Source: Methylocella tundrae (lineage in GTDB: Bacteria; Pseudomonadota; Alphaproteobacteria; Rhizobiales; Beijerinckiaceae). Taken from it: a DNA stretch of 64,000 nt. The notes under the pieces were generated by a model that saw only the letters and a list, made by a program, of their open reading frames with translations, had not been told where the DNA came from and made no database searches. The position numbers and the translations under genes are program-made. The stretch is from contig NZ_CABFMQ020000076.1 in the NCBI RefSeq assembly GCF_901905185.1, forward strand, positions 62,001 to 126,000, read 5' to 3'. This document shows, one piece after another, positions 1-9,184 of the stretch; position 1 is the first letter of the stretch; every line of letters starts with the position of its first letter.

Positions 1-135
1 CGGATGCTTGCGAAACAGGGCGCAAAATCTCCCATATTGCCTTCGGCGCGCTCTGTCCATTGAAACTCGGCGAGGAATGAAGCCGGGCGATGAAAGCGAC
101 CTCGCCTGCGGCGTCCGGCCGCCGCAAAAGGCGGT
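1..135. other. window edge, no gene recognised
   Basis: This stretch lies downstream of the leftward phosphoesterase gene. Short open frames cross it, but none has a recognisable product or a convincing ribosome binding site. It may be the intergenic space or the end of a gene that lies outside the window. Confidence 0.4.
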
Positions 136-1053
136 TCAGGAATCGCCGTTGGGCGCCGCCGCGCTGATCGCGACTTCGACGAGTTCCGGCGGGCGCATGA
201 AACGCACCGGGACGTGCGATGTGCCAAGGCCGCCGGAAATGATCAGATTGCGATTTTGCTCTATGATATGACCGTAGACCAGATTGCTGAAGGCGCGCGC
301 ATATCGCGCCTGGACATGCGGGAGATTGACCTGGCCGCCATGCGTGTGTCCGCATAAGGTGAGGTCGACCCGCGCCGGCATGCGCCGAAATACGAAGGGC
401 TCATGCGCGAGCATGATCACCGGGGCGGCATCGGTGATCAAAGCTAGCGTTCCAGGCAAATCATCGACGCCGCCGCCAAACGGCCGGTCCTTCGGTCCCG
501 CGAGTTGATCGCCAAGGCCTGCGAGCCAGAACGGGTGACCGTCTTTGGTCAGGCGGACCGCGTCATTTTCAAGCACCCTGATATTGGCCGCCCTCAAGGC
601 GTTGCGCACGCCGGCCGCGTCGTCGCCTGGCATGTTGGGCAGCGGCCCATGCAGCCAATCATGATTGCCGAGAACGGCGTAGACCCCGAGCGGAGCCTTG
701 AGCACCGAAAGCGCCTCGCCCCATTCGTCGGGCATAACGGCTTCGGTCAAAATCGTATGGCCGCCGCTGAAATCGCCGAGCAGGAAGACAATGTCAGGCT
801 GCAGCGCATTGGACAGTTCGGCAATCGAGCGGACGCGGGCGGCCGGCATCCAGGGATCGCAAGCGTGAATATCGGCGAGCACCACAGCCCTCAGCTTCAG
901 CGCCGAAGGCCAATTGGGCGGCGTCACCTCATAAGGGGTCACCTTGAGTCGAAGGCCCGGCTCGAACGCGAAAGCGTAGGAGCCAAAGCCAGCGGTCGCC
1001 CAAGCCGCGCCGCCGACGGTCTGGAGGAAAAGCCGGCGGCTGAGATGAGTCAT
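136..1053 (-). CDS. Tat-exported metallophosphoesterase (calcineurin-like)
   Basis: Binuclear metal phosphoesterase, probably acting outside the cytoplasm on phosphodiesters or lipid headgroups; the substrate is unknown. The N-terminus S-R-R-L-F-L-Q followed by a hydrophobic, Ala-rich stretch is a twin-arginine signal, so I start at the ATG at 1053 rather than the in-frame TTG at 1080. The family motifs appear in order: D-I-H (about residue 61), L-G-D-F, G-N-H-D (about 129-132), A-H-E-P and G-H-T-H-G-G. These are the usual metal ligands. The length of 305 residues fits YkuE/YaeI-like enzymes. It is a single leftward gene; the next leftward gene, at 1337, is separated by about 90 bases. Confidence 0.85.
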   Translation of the reverse strand: MTHLSRRLFLQTVGGAAWATAGFGSYAFAFEPGLRLKVTPYEVTPPNWPSALKLRAVVLADIHACDPWMPAARVRSIAELSNALQPDIVFLLGDFSGGHTILTEAVMPDEWGEALSVLKAPLGVYAVLGNHDWLHGPLPNMPGDDAAGVRNALRAANIRVLENDAVRLTKDGHPFWLAGLGDQLAGPKDRPFGGGVDDLPGTLALITDAAPVIMLAHEPFVFRRMPARVDLTLCGHTHGGQVNLPHVQARYARAFSNLVYGHIIEQNRNLIISGGLGTSHVPVRFMRPPELVEVAISAAAPNGDS

Positions 1054-1145
1054 ATAAAATCTATACCGCACATGGCCCAAAGAGCCAACCCGGAGCCAGA
1101 GCCGGCGCTTTCCATTCCGGCGGTACGCGCGTCGCCGCGTTGCTT

Positions 1146-1337
1146 TTACGCAGCTTTCTCTTCGCGCAGCACGGCCGGATTCTTGGCTGATTCAATCTCC
1201 TTCGCCTTTGGGCGCTTGTTGGATTCAAGGGCCGCGGCGACCGCGGAAATCCCGATTTCGCGATAAAGCCTCGAGAGGAGGTCGCGTGCGCCGCTTTGAG
1301 GGGCCGGGGCCGGTTGAGGATTATCCTGGTGGGTCAT
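1146..1337 (-). CDS. small conserved alphaproteobacterial protein, function unknown
   Basis: A 63-residue protein with a Pro/Gln-rich start, then a segment reading L-L-S-R-L-Y-R-E-I-G-I-S-A-V-A-A-A-L and a charged Lys/Glu tail. I start at the ATG at 1337 because GAAGAG lies 8 bases upstream; an earlier in-frame start at 1388 has no such site. The Leu/Ala-rich middle could form one amphipathic helix. Proteins of this type are, as I recall, common and uncharacterised in Hyphomicrobiales. There is no signal peptide or membrane segment. No function is assigned. Confidence 0.6.
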   Translation of the reverse strand: MTHQDNPQPAPAPQSGARDLLSRLYREIGISAVAAALESNKRPKAKEIESAKNPAVLREEKAA

Positions 1338-1996
1338 CGACTTTGCTCTTCTGATGCGAGGAGAATGAAGTTTCCCGAGATCGATCAAAAGATCATGAAA
1401 CGGGAAAGTTAACGCCCTCTAACGCTTTCGACGGGACGGGGAAAACCGATCGCCGTTTGCTGATGAAAACCGCTTTTCCACGGCTGCGCTGTGCGATTAC
1501 GCTCCTCGCCCAACGCTGAATCTCGTCTCGAGTCTTTACATATCGGTCGCCGGGCCGATTTTTTAAGGCCGGGAACGAAGCCGAAGCCCGCAAGTTTTGC
1601 GGTTTGGCAGGCCTGATCCGCGCATCCCGGCATATTCAATCAGCCGAGCTTCGGTTTGAATGCGACGAGGTTAGGCTTTGGGCGCTTGCGCGACGGTTAA
1701 CAAGGTTTTCGCACTTCGTCCCGAATTTGGGCGCAAAATGCTGGAAATGGTTGCGAAAAGCCAAGCAAACGAAGATCCCGGCCTTAAATTAGGACGTGAT
1801 CACGGTCAGTTGAGATGTGTATCAAGAATTGTCTTGGAGCGACGAACAAATGACGTCTTCATGGCGAGGCCTTGCTAGTGTCGCGTTCGCGCCGCATAAG
1901 CACGCCCATATGACCCCCGCGGCGCCTTCTTATTGATCCGCGAGGCGGGTCAGAAGCGAGGATCGCCAGGGACCAGAAGTTTTGGATCAGGGACTT
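1338..1996. other. 659-base intergenic region with an orphan hairpin plus T-run
   Basis: No convincing coding sequence: the short open frames on both strands lack family features. The one clear element is a rightward terminator-like hairpin (1542-1564) with no rightward gene before it. AT-richer stretches around 1760-1800 and 1820-1850 may hold the promoter of the UPF0104 gene that begins at 1997. Confidence 0.45.
1542..1564 (+). terminator. terminator-like hairpin without an upstream gene
   Basis: ATCGG (1542-1546) pairs with CCGAT (1555-1559) around an 8-base loop and is followed by six T residues (1559-1564). The stem is short, so strength is uncertain. No rightward gene precedes it, so it might end a small RNA transcribed from about 1400. 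Confidence 0.35.
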
Positions 1997-3103
1997 ATGC
2001 ATAACAACGTCCGGCCTCAATCCGACGGCGGGGGGGCGGCTGGCTCGCCGCGAGAGATGGCTCCGCTCTTTTATGAAGCTCCGCTGGAAGACGCCCATGC
2101 GCGGAGCGTGCGCGGCGTGGCGGCGCATCACCGCTCCTTCGGAAAAAAGCTGGCCGCCGGCTTCAGCGTTGCGATTGCGGCCTTCTCGATTTACGTCCTC
2201 ATTCGCACCCTTTCCGGCGTCAATCTCGCCGATTTGCAGCGGGCCATCGCGGCGACGGGCAATGATCAGATCGCCTGGGCGGCCTTGCTGGCTGGCGTGT
2301 CCTTCCTCGCCTTGACCGGATATGACGCGCTGGCGCTGCGCCAATTGCGCGTTCGCGTGCCTTATAAAACGACGGCGCTCGCTTCTTTCACCAGCTATGC
2401 AATTTCCTTCGTGCTCGGCTTTCCCTTGATCACCGCGGGTACGGTCCGCTACTGGATTTATTCCCAGGTGGGGCTTGCGGCGAGCAAGGTCGCGAGCCTC
2501 ACGATCATCGCCGGAGTGACATTCTGGATCGGCATGATTCTCGTGATCGGCGCGGGGCTCGCCTTCCGGTCGGAGGCGATCAGCGCCATCAATCATCTCA
2601 CCCCTGCGTTGAATATGCTGATCGGCGCGGGGCTGATCGGCGGCATCCTTTGCTATCTCACATGGGTGACGGTCCGTCGCCGCACTGTCCGGATCCAGGG
2701 TTTCCGGCTTGAGCTGCCGGGCCTTGCATTGTCGCTTGGCCAGATCGTCCTTGGCGTCGTCGACCAGTGCGCCGCCGCCGGGGTGCTTTATGTGCTGCTG
2801 CCTCAGCAGCTCCATATCGATTTCTTCACTTTCGCCGCGACCTATGTGTTTGGCTGCATTCTTGGCGTCGCCAGCAATGCGCCGGGCGGCATTGGCGTAT
2901 TCGAGGCGACCATGCTGAAGGCCTTGCCTGGAATCGCGCAGGAGCCCTTGCTGGCTTCTTTGCTGCTGTTTCGCGCTATTTATTATATCGCGCCCTTCAT
3001 TCTCGCCCTGGCTCTTCTTGGCGCGCATGAGGCCTTCCGGCGCTGGAAAAGCCTGCGCGAAGCGATGGACCGCACTGAAGCGCAGGTGGACGATCTCGGC
3101 TGA
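1997..3103 (+). CDS. UPF0104 / MprF-flippase-like integral membrane protein
   Basis: A 368-residue polytopic membrane protein of the lysylphosphatidylglycerol synthase transmembrane family (UPF0104). This corresponds to the flippase half of MprF without the aminoacyl-transferase half. The first 60 residues are soluble, then about eight hydrophobic segments follow, with family-like G-T-V-R-Y-W near residue 145 and N-A-P-G-G-I-G-V-F-E near residue 295. I prefer the ATG at 1997, with AGGGA just upstream, to the TTG at 1982. The role is probably lipid or hopanoid-related transport, but the substrate is unknown. The gene stands alone on the plus strand. Confidence 0.75.
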   Translation: MHNNVRPQSDGGGAAGSPREMAPLFYEAPLEDAHARSVRGVAAHHRSFGKKLAAGFSVAIAAFSIYVLIRTLSGVNLADLQRAIAATGNDQIAWAALLAGVSFLALTGYDALALRQLRVRVPYKTTALASFTSYAISFVLGFPLITAGTVRYWIYSQVGLAASKVASLTIIAGVTFWIGMILVIGAGLAFRSEAISAINHLTPALNMLIGAGLIGGILCYLTWVTVRRRTVRIQGFRLELPGLALSLGQIVLGVVDQCAAAGVLYVLLPQQLHIDFFTFAATYVFGCILGVASNAPGGIGVFEATMLKALPGIAQEPLLASLLLFRAIYYIAPFILALALLGAHEAFRRWKSLREAMDRTEAQVDDLG

Positions 3104-3138
3104 CCGGAAGGGCGTCGCCGACGCAGCGTGGCGAAGAG

Positions 3139-3172
3139 GAGGCGCCCCTCGCGTCTTCCGTTGAGGGCGCCT
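3139..3172 (+). terminator. GC-rich hairpin after the UPF0104 gene
   Basis: AGGCGCCCCTC (3140-3150) faces GAGGGCGCCT (3163-3172), with one bulged C and a 12-base loop. There is no T-run, so it may be a weak terminator or only a stable structure. Confidence 0.3.
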
Positions 3173-3383
3173 TGGCGGCGGAGCGCGGACGGCAAGCTGA
3201 TTCGTGCGGCGGCGCCTCTCGCAAGGGACGCGGCGACTGTCAAAAAAGAGTTTTAATCATCTGTTTCAATTTACATTCGATTCGCGCTCCGTTACAGGCC
3301 GCGCGTCTCGCAACCAAGGCTGAATGAAGCTTGACCAGATTTCTCGCGCAAGGCGCTGAACGCGCCGCCAATGACAGAGGATC

Positions 3384-4457
3384 ATGAAAACTCTCGCCGC
3401 CGTCAGGAGCTTGCCGGCCCGGGACCGCCTGATCGCGGCGCGGCTCATCGACGCTTTGCCGGAAGGCGTGATCGTCATTGACGCGAGCGATCGCGTCGTC
3501 GCCGTCAATGCCCCGGCGCTGGCCCTTTTCCCGGCGCTGCGGCCTGATCTTTTGCTGGCGCGCGGTCTGCGCGCGCCGGATGTTCTCGACGCCGTCATGC
3601 GCGCGCGCGCCTCTGGCCGGCCGGAACGCGCCACGTGGCTCGATCGCGTGCCGGTCGAACGGTTCTTTGAACTCAACGTCGCTCCGATGGAGGGCCCGCC
3701 CGGTTCGGCGACGATGATCTTGACCTTGCGCGACCTCAGCGAGGCGCGGCGGGTCGAGCGCATGCGCGTCGATTTCGTCGCCAACGCAAGCCATGAGCTG
3801 CGCACGCCGCTCGCTTCGCTGCTCGGCTTCGTCGAAACACTGCAAGGCCCGGCGCGTCACGACGAACAGGCGCGGGTGAAATTTCTAGGCATCATGCGGG
3901 AGCAGGCGAGGCGCATGACGCGCCTTGTCGATGATTTGCTGTCGCTGTCCCGCATCGAACAGAATCTGCATCTGCTGCCGCAGTCGCCGGTGGATCTTGT
4001 CACAATTCTTCGTCACATCGCTGACACACTCGCGCCGATGGCGCTGGAAAATAACACCGTCCTCCATGTCGACGCGCCGGCGTCGGTGATCGTCCCGGGC
4101 GATCGCGACGAATTATTGCGCGTTGTCGAAAATCTCGTCGAAAACGCGATCAAATATGGCGCGAGCGATCCTGGCTGCGAGGATCGAGACGTCGAGATCA
4201 CGCTGCTTTCCCAGGAGCGTCACTGCGTGTTCAGCGTCCGCGATCACGGTCCTGGCATTGCGCCGGAACATTTGCCGCGCCTGACCGAGCGCTTCTATCG
4301 GGTGGACGCCGGCCAAAGCCGAGCTAAAGGGGGGACAGGGCTTGGCCTTGCCATCGTCAAGCATATCGTTGCGCGCCATCGCGGCCGTCTCGGCATTGAA
4401 TCACTGCCCGAGCAGGGTTCGACGTTCAGCGTGACCCTTCCGCTCTACGTGAGCTGA
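3384..4457 (+). CDS. phosphate regulon sensor histidine kinase PhoR
   Basis: Sensor kinase that phosphorylates PhoB under phosphate limitation. The 357 residues comprise an N-terminal PAS-like region (about 20-120), a dimerisation/phosphoacceptor domain with the H-box S-H-E-L-R-T-P-L and phospho-accepting His137, and a HATPase domain with N-box E-N-L-V-E-N-A-I-K-Y-G, then D-H-G-P-G-I and G-T-G-L-G-L-A-I-V-K. Unusually, no membrane helix precedes the PAS region, and an in-frame TGA sits 12 bases before the ATG, so the protein looks soluble as written. It is followed by pstSCAB-phoU-phoB, the standard alphaproteobacterial order, which supports the name over other kinases. Confidence 0.9.
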   Translation: MKTLAAVRSLPARDRLIAARLIDALPEGVIVIDASDRVVAVNAPALALFPALRPDLLLARGLRAPDVLDAVMRARASGRPERATWLDRVPVERFFELNVAPMEGPPGSATMILTLRDLSEARRVERMRVDFVANASHELRTPLASLLGFVETLQGPARHDEQARVKFLGIMREQARRMTRLVDDLLSLSRIEQNLHLLPQSPVDLVTILRHIADTLAPMALENNTVLHVDAPASVIVPGDRDELLRVVENLVENAIKYGASDPGCEDRDVEITLLSQERHCVFSVRDHGPGIAPEHLPRLTERFYRVDAGQSRAKGGTGLGLAIVKHIVARHRGRLGIESLPEQGSTFSVTLPLYVS

Positions 4458-4470
4458 ATTTAAGCGGCCA

Positions 4471-4499
4471 CTGTCATGAAAGTGTCATGTAAGCTTCAT
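4471..4499 (+). promoter_or_regulatory. Pho box (three 11-base units) before pstS
   Basis: CTGTCAT (4471-4477), GTGTCAT (4482-4488) and GCTTCAT (4493-4499) are separated by 4-base spacers, giving exact 11-base periodicity. This matches the PhoB binding pattern of CTGTCAT half-sites with A/T-rich spacers. It lies 154 bases before the pstS start and directly after phoR, so it should make pstSCAB-phoU-phoB inducible by phosphate starvation. Confidence 0.85.
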
Positions 4500-4652
4500 A
4501 CGGAGCTCTTGAAGACCACTTAGTTTCGGCTGGCGGGCTGATTTGGAAAACCCTGCCTTCGGCCTTCCACGGAGCGATGACGTGCGGGATTGGCGATTTA
4601 CAGTTCGGCGTCCTGGCGCTCTCCATACATTCAGCCAACGAAGAGGCATTCG

Positions 4653-5696
4653 ATGAATTTCTCGTTCCTGCGAACGGCGCTCGCGGCCGCCGCGATAGGG
4701 CTCGCCGGCGGTGCGGCCGACGCGGCGGATATCTCCGGCGCCGGCGCCACATTTCCGTATCCGATTTATGCCAAATGGGCGGATACCTATAAGAAGGAAA
4801 CCGGTCTCGGACTGAACTATCAATCGATCGGTTCGGGCGGCGGGATCAAGCAGATCAAAGCCAAGACTGTGACGTTTGGCGCATCTGACATGCCGCTCAA
4901 GCCTGAGGAGCTCCAGGAAGCGGGCCTTGTGCAGTTTCCGACCGTGACTGGCGGTGATGTGCCGGTGGTCAGCCTCGACGGAATCAAGCCCGGTGAATTG
5001 CTGCTCGACGGCCCGACGCTCGCCAGGATTTTCCTCGGCGAGATCAAGACCTGGGATGACCCGGCGATCCAGAAGTTGAACCCAAAAGTGAAATTGCCGT
5101 CAATGGCGATCGTGGTCGTTCATCGTTCGGATGGGTCCGGAACGACATTCATCTGGACCGATTATCTCTCGAAGGTGAGCGCTGACTGGAAGTCCAAGGT
5201 CGGAGCCAGTACTGCTGTCGAATGGCCCGCGGGCATCGGCGCCAAGGGCAACGAAGGCGTCGCCAATAACGTCATTCAGACGAGAGGCGCAATCGGCTAC
5301 GTGGAATACGCCTACGCCAAACAGAACAAGATGACATTCGTCAATATGATCAACAAGGACGGCAAGTCCGTGGCCCCCGAGGCCGAGAGCTTCAAGGCCG
5401 CCGCCGCGAATGCCGACTGGGCTAAAGCGCCGGGATTTTATCAGATCCTGACAGACCAGCCGGGCGCGCAGTCCTGGCCGATCGCGGGCGCCACTTTTAT
5501 CCTGATGCACAAAGCGCCCCAGGACGACGCCGCCGCCGCCGCGGCTCTGAAGTTCTTTAGCTGGGCCTATGAGAAGGGCGATAAGGCCGCCGAGGAACTT
5601 GATTACGTACCGCTGCCTGACTCGGTTGTGGCTCTGATCAAGAAGGAATGGGCTACCGAAATCAAGGGCGCCGACGGCAAGCCGCTTCTGAACTGA
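4653..5696 (+). CDS. phosphate ABC transporter substrate-binding protein PstS
   Basis: Periplasmic high-affinity phosphate-binding protein that delivers phosphate to PstCA. The start at 4653 gives a clear Sec signal peptide ending near A-D-A, with GAAGAGG upstream; longer in-frame starts would bury this signal. The mature protein begins [13 protein letters not shown], then shows [15 protein letters not shown] and the phosphate-contacting R-S-D-G-S-G-T-T motif, all typical of PstS. Length (347 residues) is normal. It is the first gene of the pst transport set, downstream of the Pho box. Confidence 0.95.
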   Translation: MNFSFLRTALAAAAIGLAGGAADAADISGAGATFPYPIYAKWADTYKKETGLGLNYQSIGSGGGIKQIKAKTVTFGASDMPLKPEELQEAGLVQFPTVTGGDVPVVSLDGIKPGELLLDGPTLARIFLGEIKTWDDPAIQKLNPKVKLPSMAIVVVHRSDGSGTTFIWTDYLSKVSADWKSKVGASTAVEWPAGIGAKGNEGVANNVIQTRGAIGYVEYAYAKQNKMTFVNMINKDGKSVAPEAESFKAAAANADWAKAPGFYQILTDQPGAQSWPIAGATFILMHKAPQDDAAAAAALKFFSWAYEKGDKAAEELDYVPLPDSVVALIKKEWATEIKGADGKPLLN

Positions 5697-5824
5697 GACT
5701 TGCGGGAAGAGCGATTTCATCGACCTTCTTTGATCGGCTCGCATGGCGGGCGCCGTGACGAATGACCCGGCGCCCCGGACGGTTCTTGGTGGAAACGAGA
5801 GTGAAAGACCTCAAGGAGAAGGCC

Positions 5825-6814
5825 GTGGTGGACCTCGCAGTCGACGGCGCCGTGTCCGGCAGGGCGCTGAGCCGGATCAAGATTCTAAACTGGCTGAAGC
5901 TCAAAGACCGAGGCTTCCGACTGCTGACGCTCAGCGCCGCGCTCGCGGTTCTACTCATTCTCGGAGGCGTCATCGGCTCCCTGATCGTCGGCTCCATTCC
6001 CGCCCTCAAGGCATTTGGATTCGGCTTTCTCGGCACGCAGACATGGAACCCCGTGACGGAAAAATTCGGCGCGCTCGCGCCGATCTACGGCACGCTGGTG
6101 ACGTCGGCCATCGCCATGATTTTCGCGGTGCCAATTGGCCTTGGCGTTGCGATCTTTCTGACCGAACTCTGCCCGCAGCCGCTGCGCCGCCCGATTGGCA
6201 TTGCAATCGAGCTTCTGGCCGGAATCCCATCGATCATCTATGGCATCTGGGGCCTTTTCGTCTTTGCGCCCTTTCTGCAAAGGCACGTTCAGCCGGCGCT
6301 CATCGACACATTCGCGAACGTGCCCGTGCTCTCATCGCTTTTCGCGGGGCCGCCCTACGGCATCGGCATTCTGACAGCCGGCTTCATCCTCGCCATCATG
6401 GTGCTTCCCTTCGTCACTTCCATCTCGCGCGATGTGTTTGAAACCGTGCCCGCGGTGCTCAAAGAGGCGGCCTATGGCTGCGGCTGCACGACCTGGGAAG
6501 TCATCCGGTCAATCGTTCTTCCCTACACGCGCATCGGCGTCATCGGCGGCGTCATGTTGGGCCTTGGCCGCGCGCTCGGCGAAACGATGGCCGTCACATT
6601 CGTCATTGGCAACGCGCATCGCATCTCGGGCTCGCTGCTTGCTCCCGGCACCACGATTTCGGCGAGCATCGCCAATGAGTTCACCGAAGCGGTCGGAGAC
6701 GTTTACACCTCCGCTTTGATCGCCCTCGGCCTCATCCTCTTCATCATCACGTTCTTCATTCTCGCGATCGCGCGCTACATGCTGATGCGGATTGAACGTC
6801 AGGCGGGGACTTGA
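5825..6814 (+). CDS. phosphate ABC transporter permease PstC
   Basis: Inner-membrane permease subunit that pairs with PstA to move phosphate. About six hydrophobic helices are visible, and the cytoplasmic coupling loop E-A-A-Y-G-C-G-C-T-T-W-E-V, followed by G-L-G-R-A-L-G-E-T-M-A-V, matches the binding-protein-dependent permease signature. I chose the GTG at 5825 because AAGGAG lies 6 bases before it; in-frame starts at 5762 (ATG) and 5801 (GTG) have poorer sites. With this start the protein has 329 residues. pstA follows after 3 bases. Confidence 0.93.
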   Translation: MVDLAVDGAVSGRALSRIKILNWLKLKDRGFRLLTLSAALAVLLILGGVIGSLIVGSIPALKAFGFGFLGTQTWNPVTEKFGALAPIYGTLVTSAIAMIFAVPIGLGVAIFLTELCPQPLRRPIGIAIELLAGIPSIIYGIWGLFVFAPFLQRHVQPALIDTFANVPVLSSLFAGPPYGIGILTAGFILAIMVLPFVTSISRDVFETVPAVLKEAAYGCGCTTWEVIRSIVLPYTRIGVIGGVMLGLGRALGETMAVTFVIGNAHRISGSLLAPGTTISASIANEFTEAVGDVYTSALIALGLILFIITFFILAIARYMLMRIERQAGT

Positions 6815-6817
6815 TTC

Positions 6818-7657
6818 ATGTCGCTTTACGGCCGGCGTCGGCGCACCAACAATATCTATCTGGGACTGTGCTATGCCTCGACCGTGTTCGGGCTTGGATG
6901 GCTGGTCATTATCCTTCTCGAACTCTTCATTCAGGGCTTTGGCGGTCTGTCTCCGGCTGTCTTCACGCAGATGACGCCGCCGCCGGGATCGGCCGGCGGC
7001 CTTCTAAACGCTATCGCGGGCAGCCTCGTCATCACCTTTCTTGGCGTCGCCATCGGCACGCCGCTCGGCCTCCTCGCCGGCACCTATATGGCCGAGTATG
7101 GGCGTCATACCAAGCTGACCTTTGTGGTGCGCTTCATCAATGACATTCTGCTCAGCGCGCCGTCCATCGTCATCGGCCTTTTCATTTATGAGATCATGGT
7201 GGCGCGCGTCGGCCATTTCTCCGCCTACGCCGGAGCCTTTGCGCTGGCGGTGATCGTGGTTCCCGTCGTCGTGCGCACGACCGAGGACATGCTGCTGCTC
7301 GTTCCCAATCCATTGCGGGAGGCGGCCAGCGCGCTTGGATTGCCGCGCTCCATCGTCATCAGCAAAGTGTCCTATCGCGCGGCGCGCGCCGGCCTCATCA
7401 CAGGCGTCCTTCTGGCGGTCGCCCGCGTCAGCGGGGAAACGGCGCCATTACTCTTCACCGCCCTCAACAATCAGTTCTTCAGCACCGATCTGAACGCGCC
7501 AATGTCGACCCTTCCGGTGGTCATCTTCCAGTTTGCGCTCAGCCCCTACAAGGAGTGGCAGCAGCTCGCCTGGGCCGGCGCTCTCATCATCACCCTTGCT
7601 GTGCTCGCCCTTTCCATCATCGCGCGCGTGCTCGGCGCCCAAAGGACCGCGAAATGA
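6818..7657 (+). CDS. phosphate ABC transporter permease PstA
   Basis: Second membrane subunit of the Pst transporter, 279 residues with about six hydrophobic segments. The coupling loop region reads [13 protein letters not shown], with [13 protein letters not shown] downstream, as is typical for PstA. It starts 3 bases after pstC ends, and its stop codon overlaps the pstB start in an ATGA junction, so translation of the three transporter genes is probably coupled. Confidence 0.95.
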   Translation: MSLYGRRRRTNNIYLGLCYASTVFGLGWLVIILLELFIQGFGGLSPAVFTQMTPPPGSAGGLLNAIAGSLVITFLGVAIGTPLGLLAGTYMAEYGRHTKLTFVVRFINDILLSAPSIVIGLFIYEIMVARVGHFSAYAGAFALAVIVVPVVVRTTEDMLLLVPNPLREAASALGLPRSIVISKVSYRAARAGLITGVLLAVARVSGETAPLLFTALNNQFFSTDLNAPMSTLPVVIFQFALSPYKEWQQLAWAGALIITLAVLALSIIARVLGAQRTAK

Positions 7658-8436
7658 CTGCGACGAACAACATCGCCAATCTGCCGCAGAAGGTCAGCGT
7701 TCGCGACCTCGATTTTTTCTACGGCGAGACTCACGCTTTGAAGAGCGTCAGCCTGCCGCTTTACACCAACAGGGTGACCTCTTTCATTGGACCGTCCGGC
7801 TGCGGAAAATCGACGCTGCTTCGCGTGCTGAACCGCATGTATGATCTCTATCCAAAGCAGAGGGCCGAGGGCGAAGTGCTGCTCGATGGCGAGAATATCC
7901 TGAAGCCGGATCAGGACCTCAATCTTCTGCGCTCCCGCGTCGGCATGGTGTTTCAAAAGCCGACGCCGTTTCCGATGTCGATCTATGACAATATCGCTTT
8001 CGGCATCAAGCTCTATGAGAAAGTCAGCAAATCCGAGCTCGACGACAGGGTTGAGGCGGCCTTGAAAGGCGCCGCGATCTGGACGGAGGTCAAGGATAAG
8101 CTGAAGGCCTCGGGCCTGTCGCTCTCCGGCGGCCAGCAGCAGCGGCTCTGCATCGCCCGCACCGTCGCCATTCATCCAGAAGTGATCCTCCTGGACGAGC
8201 CTTGCTCGGCTCTCGATCCAATTTCGACGGCCAAGATCGAGGAGCTGATGGACGAGCTGAAGGAAAACTACACTCTTGCGATCGTCACGCATAATATGCA
8301 GCAGGCGGCGCGCTGCTCTGACTACACGGCCTTCATGTATCTTGGCGAGCTTATTGAATTCGGGGTGACCTCGCACGTGTTTACCTCGCCCGAGAAAAAA
8401 CAGACGCAGAACTATATCACCGGCCGGTTCGGCTGA
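7654..8436 (+). CDS. phosphate ABC transporter ATPase PstB
   Basis: Cytoplasmic ATPase that powers phosphate import. The Walker A motif is G-P-S-G-C-G-K-S-T, the ABC signature is L-S-G-G-Q-Q-Q-R, Walker B ends in [12 protein letters not shown], and the switch His lies in [18 protein letters not shown] in the Q-loop is diagnostic of PstB. I start at 7654, where ATGA overlaps the pstA stop, rather than at an upstream in-frame ATG (7555) that would read through pstA. Length is 260 residues, normal for the family. Confidence 0.96.
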   Translation: MTATNNIANLPQKVSVRDLDFFYGETHALKSVSLPLYTNRVTSFIGPSGCGKSTLLRVLNRMYDLYPKQRAEGEVLLDGENILKPDQDLNLLRSRVGMVFQKPTPFPMSIYDNIAFGIKLYEKVSKSELDDRVEAALKGAAIWTEVKDKLKASGLSLSGGQQQRLCIARTVAIHPEVILLDEPCSALDPISTAKIEELMDELKENYTLAIVTHNMQQAARCSDYTAFMYLGELIEFGVTSHVFTSPEKKQTQNYITGRFG

Positions 8437-8465
8437 TTGCTCGCCAGGGCTTCGAGGAACACGAC

Positions 8466-9179
8466 ATGTCCGATCATATTGTGAGAGCTTACGACGCGGA
8501 ACTTGAGGGCCTCGGCCAAAAGATCGCGGAAATGGGCGGCATCGCTGAAAAAATGCTGTCCGACGCGATGGACGCCCTCGCCGATTTCGACACGCAGCTT
8601 GCGCATGCGACAATCGCCAGCGATCCGCGCCTCGACACGCTGCAACGCGAGATCGAGGAGCAGGCGATTTTAACGATCGCGCGGCGCCAGCCTCTCGCCG
8701 TTGACCTGCGCGAGATCATCGCGACCATCAGAATATCGAACGATCTCGAACGCGTTGGCGATCTCGCCAAGAATATAGCCAAACGCGCCATCAAGGTCGC
8801 CGCCGACGTGCGTATTCCGCGCGCCATCGTCGGCCTCAAATCGATGCACGACTCCGCCGCGATCCTGTTGAAGGACGTGCTCGACGCCTATTCGCAGCGC
8901 GACGCCGCCCGCGCGCGCGAAGTCTGGACCTATGACGCCGATCTCGATTCTCTTGAAGACTCGGTCTTTCGCGACCTGCTGACCTTCATGATGGAGGATC
9001 CGCGCAATATTTCATTCTGCGCGCATCTTTTGTTCTGTTCAAAAAACATCGAGCGCATAGGCGATCACGCCACCAATATCGCCGAGACGGTGGTCTATCT
9101 CGTGACCGGCGAAACCATGCCGGCCGATCGGCCGAAGGGCCGCAGTGTTCTTTCCGAATTGCCGACCGCAGCGGGTTGA
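8466..9179 (+). CDS. phosphate signalling protein PhoU
   Basis: Negative regulator that links PstB to PhoR, and a modulator of phosphate uptake. The 237 residues contain the two PhoU three-helix repeats with E/D-x-x-x-D-type metal-binding helices, for example I-R-I-S-N-D-L-E-R-V-G-D (about residues 78-100) and N-I-E-R-I-G-D-H-A-T-N-I-A-E (about 195-208). GAGGAA lies 6 bases before the ATG. The stop overlaps the phoB region by a few bases, in keeping with one operon. Confidence 0.95.
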   Translation: MSDHIVRAYDAELEGLGQKIAEMGGIAEKMLSDAMDALADFDTQLAHATIASDPRLDTLQREIEEQAILTIARRQPLAVDLREIIATIRISNDLERVGDLAKNIAKRAIKVAADVRIPRAIVGLKSMHDSAAILLKDVLDAYSQRDAARAREVWTYDADLDSLEDSVFRDLLTFMMEDPRNISFCAHLLFCSKNIERIGDHATNIAETVVYLVTGETMPADRPKGRSVLSELPTAAG

Positions 9180-9184
9180 AATCC

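Noticed and set aside
1859..3028. 389-codon minus-strand open frame over the UPF0104 gene
   Set aside because: The plus-strand frame has membrane helices and family motifs; the minus-strand frame is Arg/Asp/Gln-rich with no domain.
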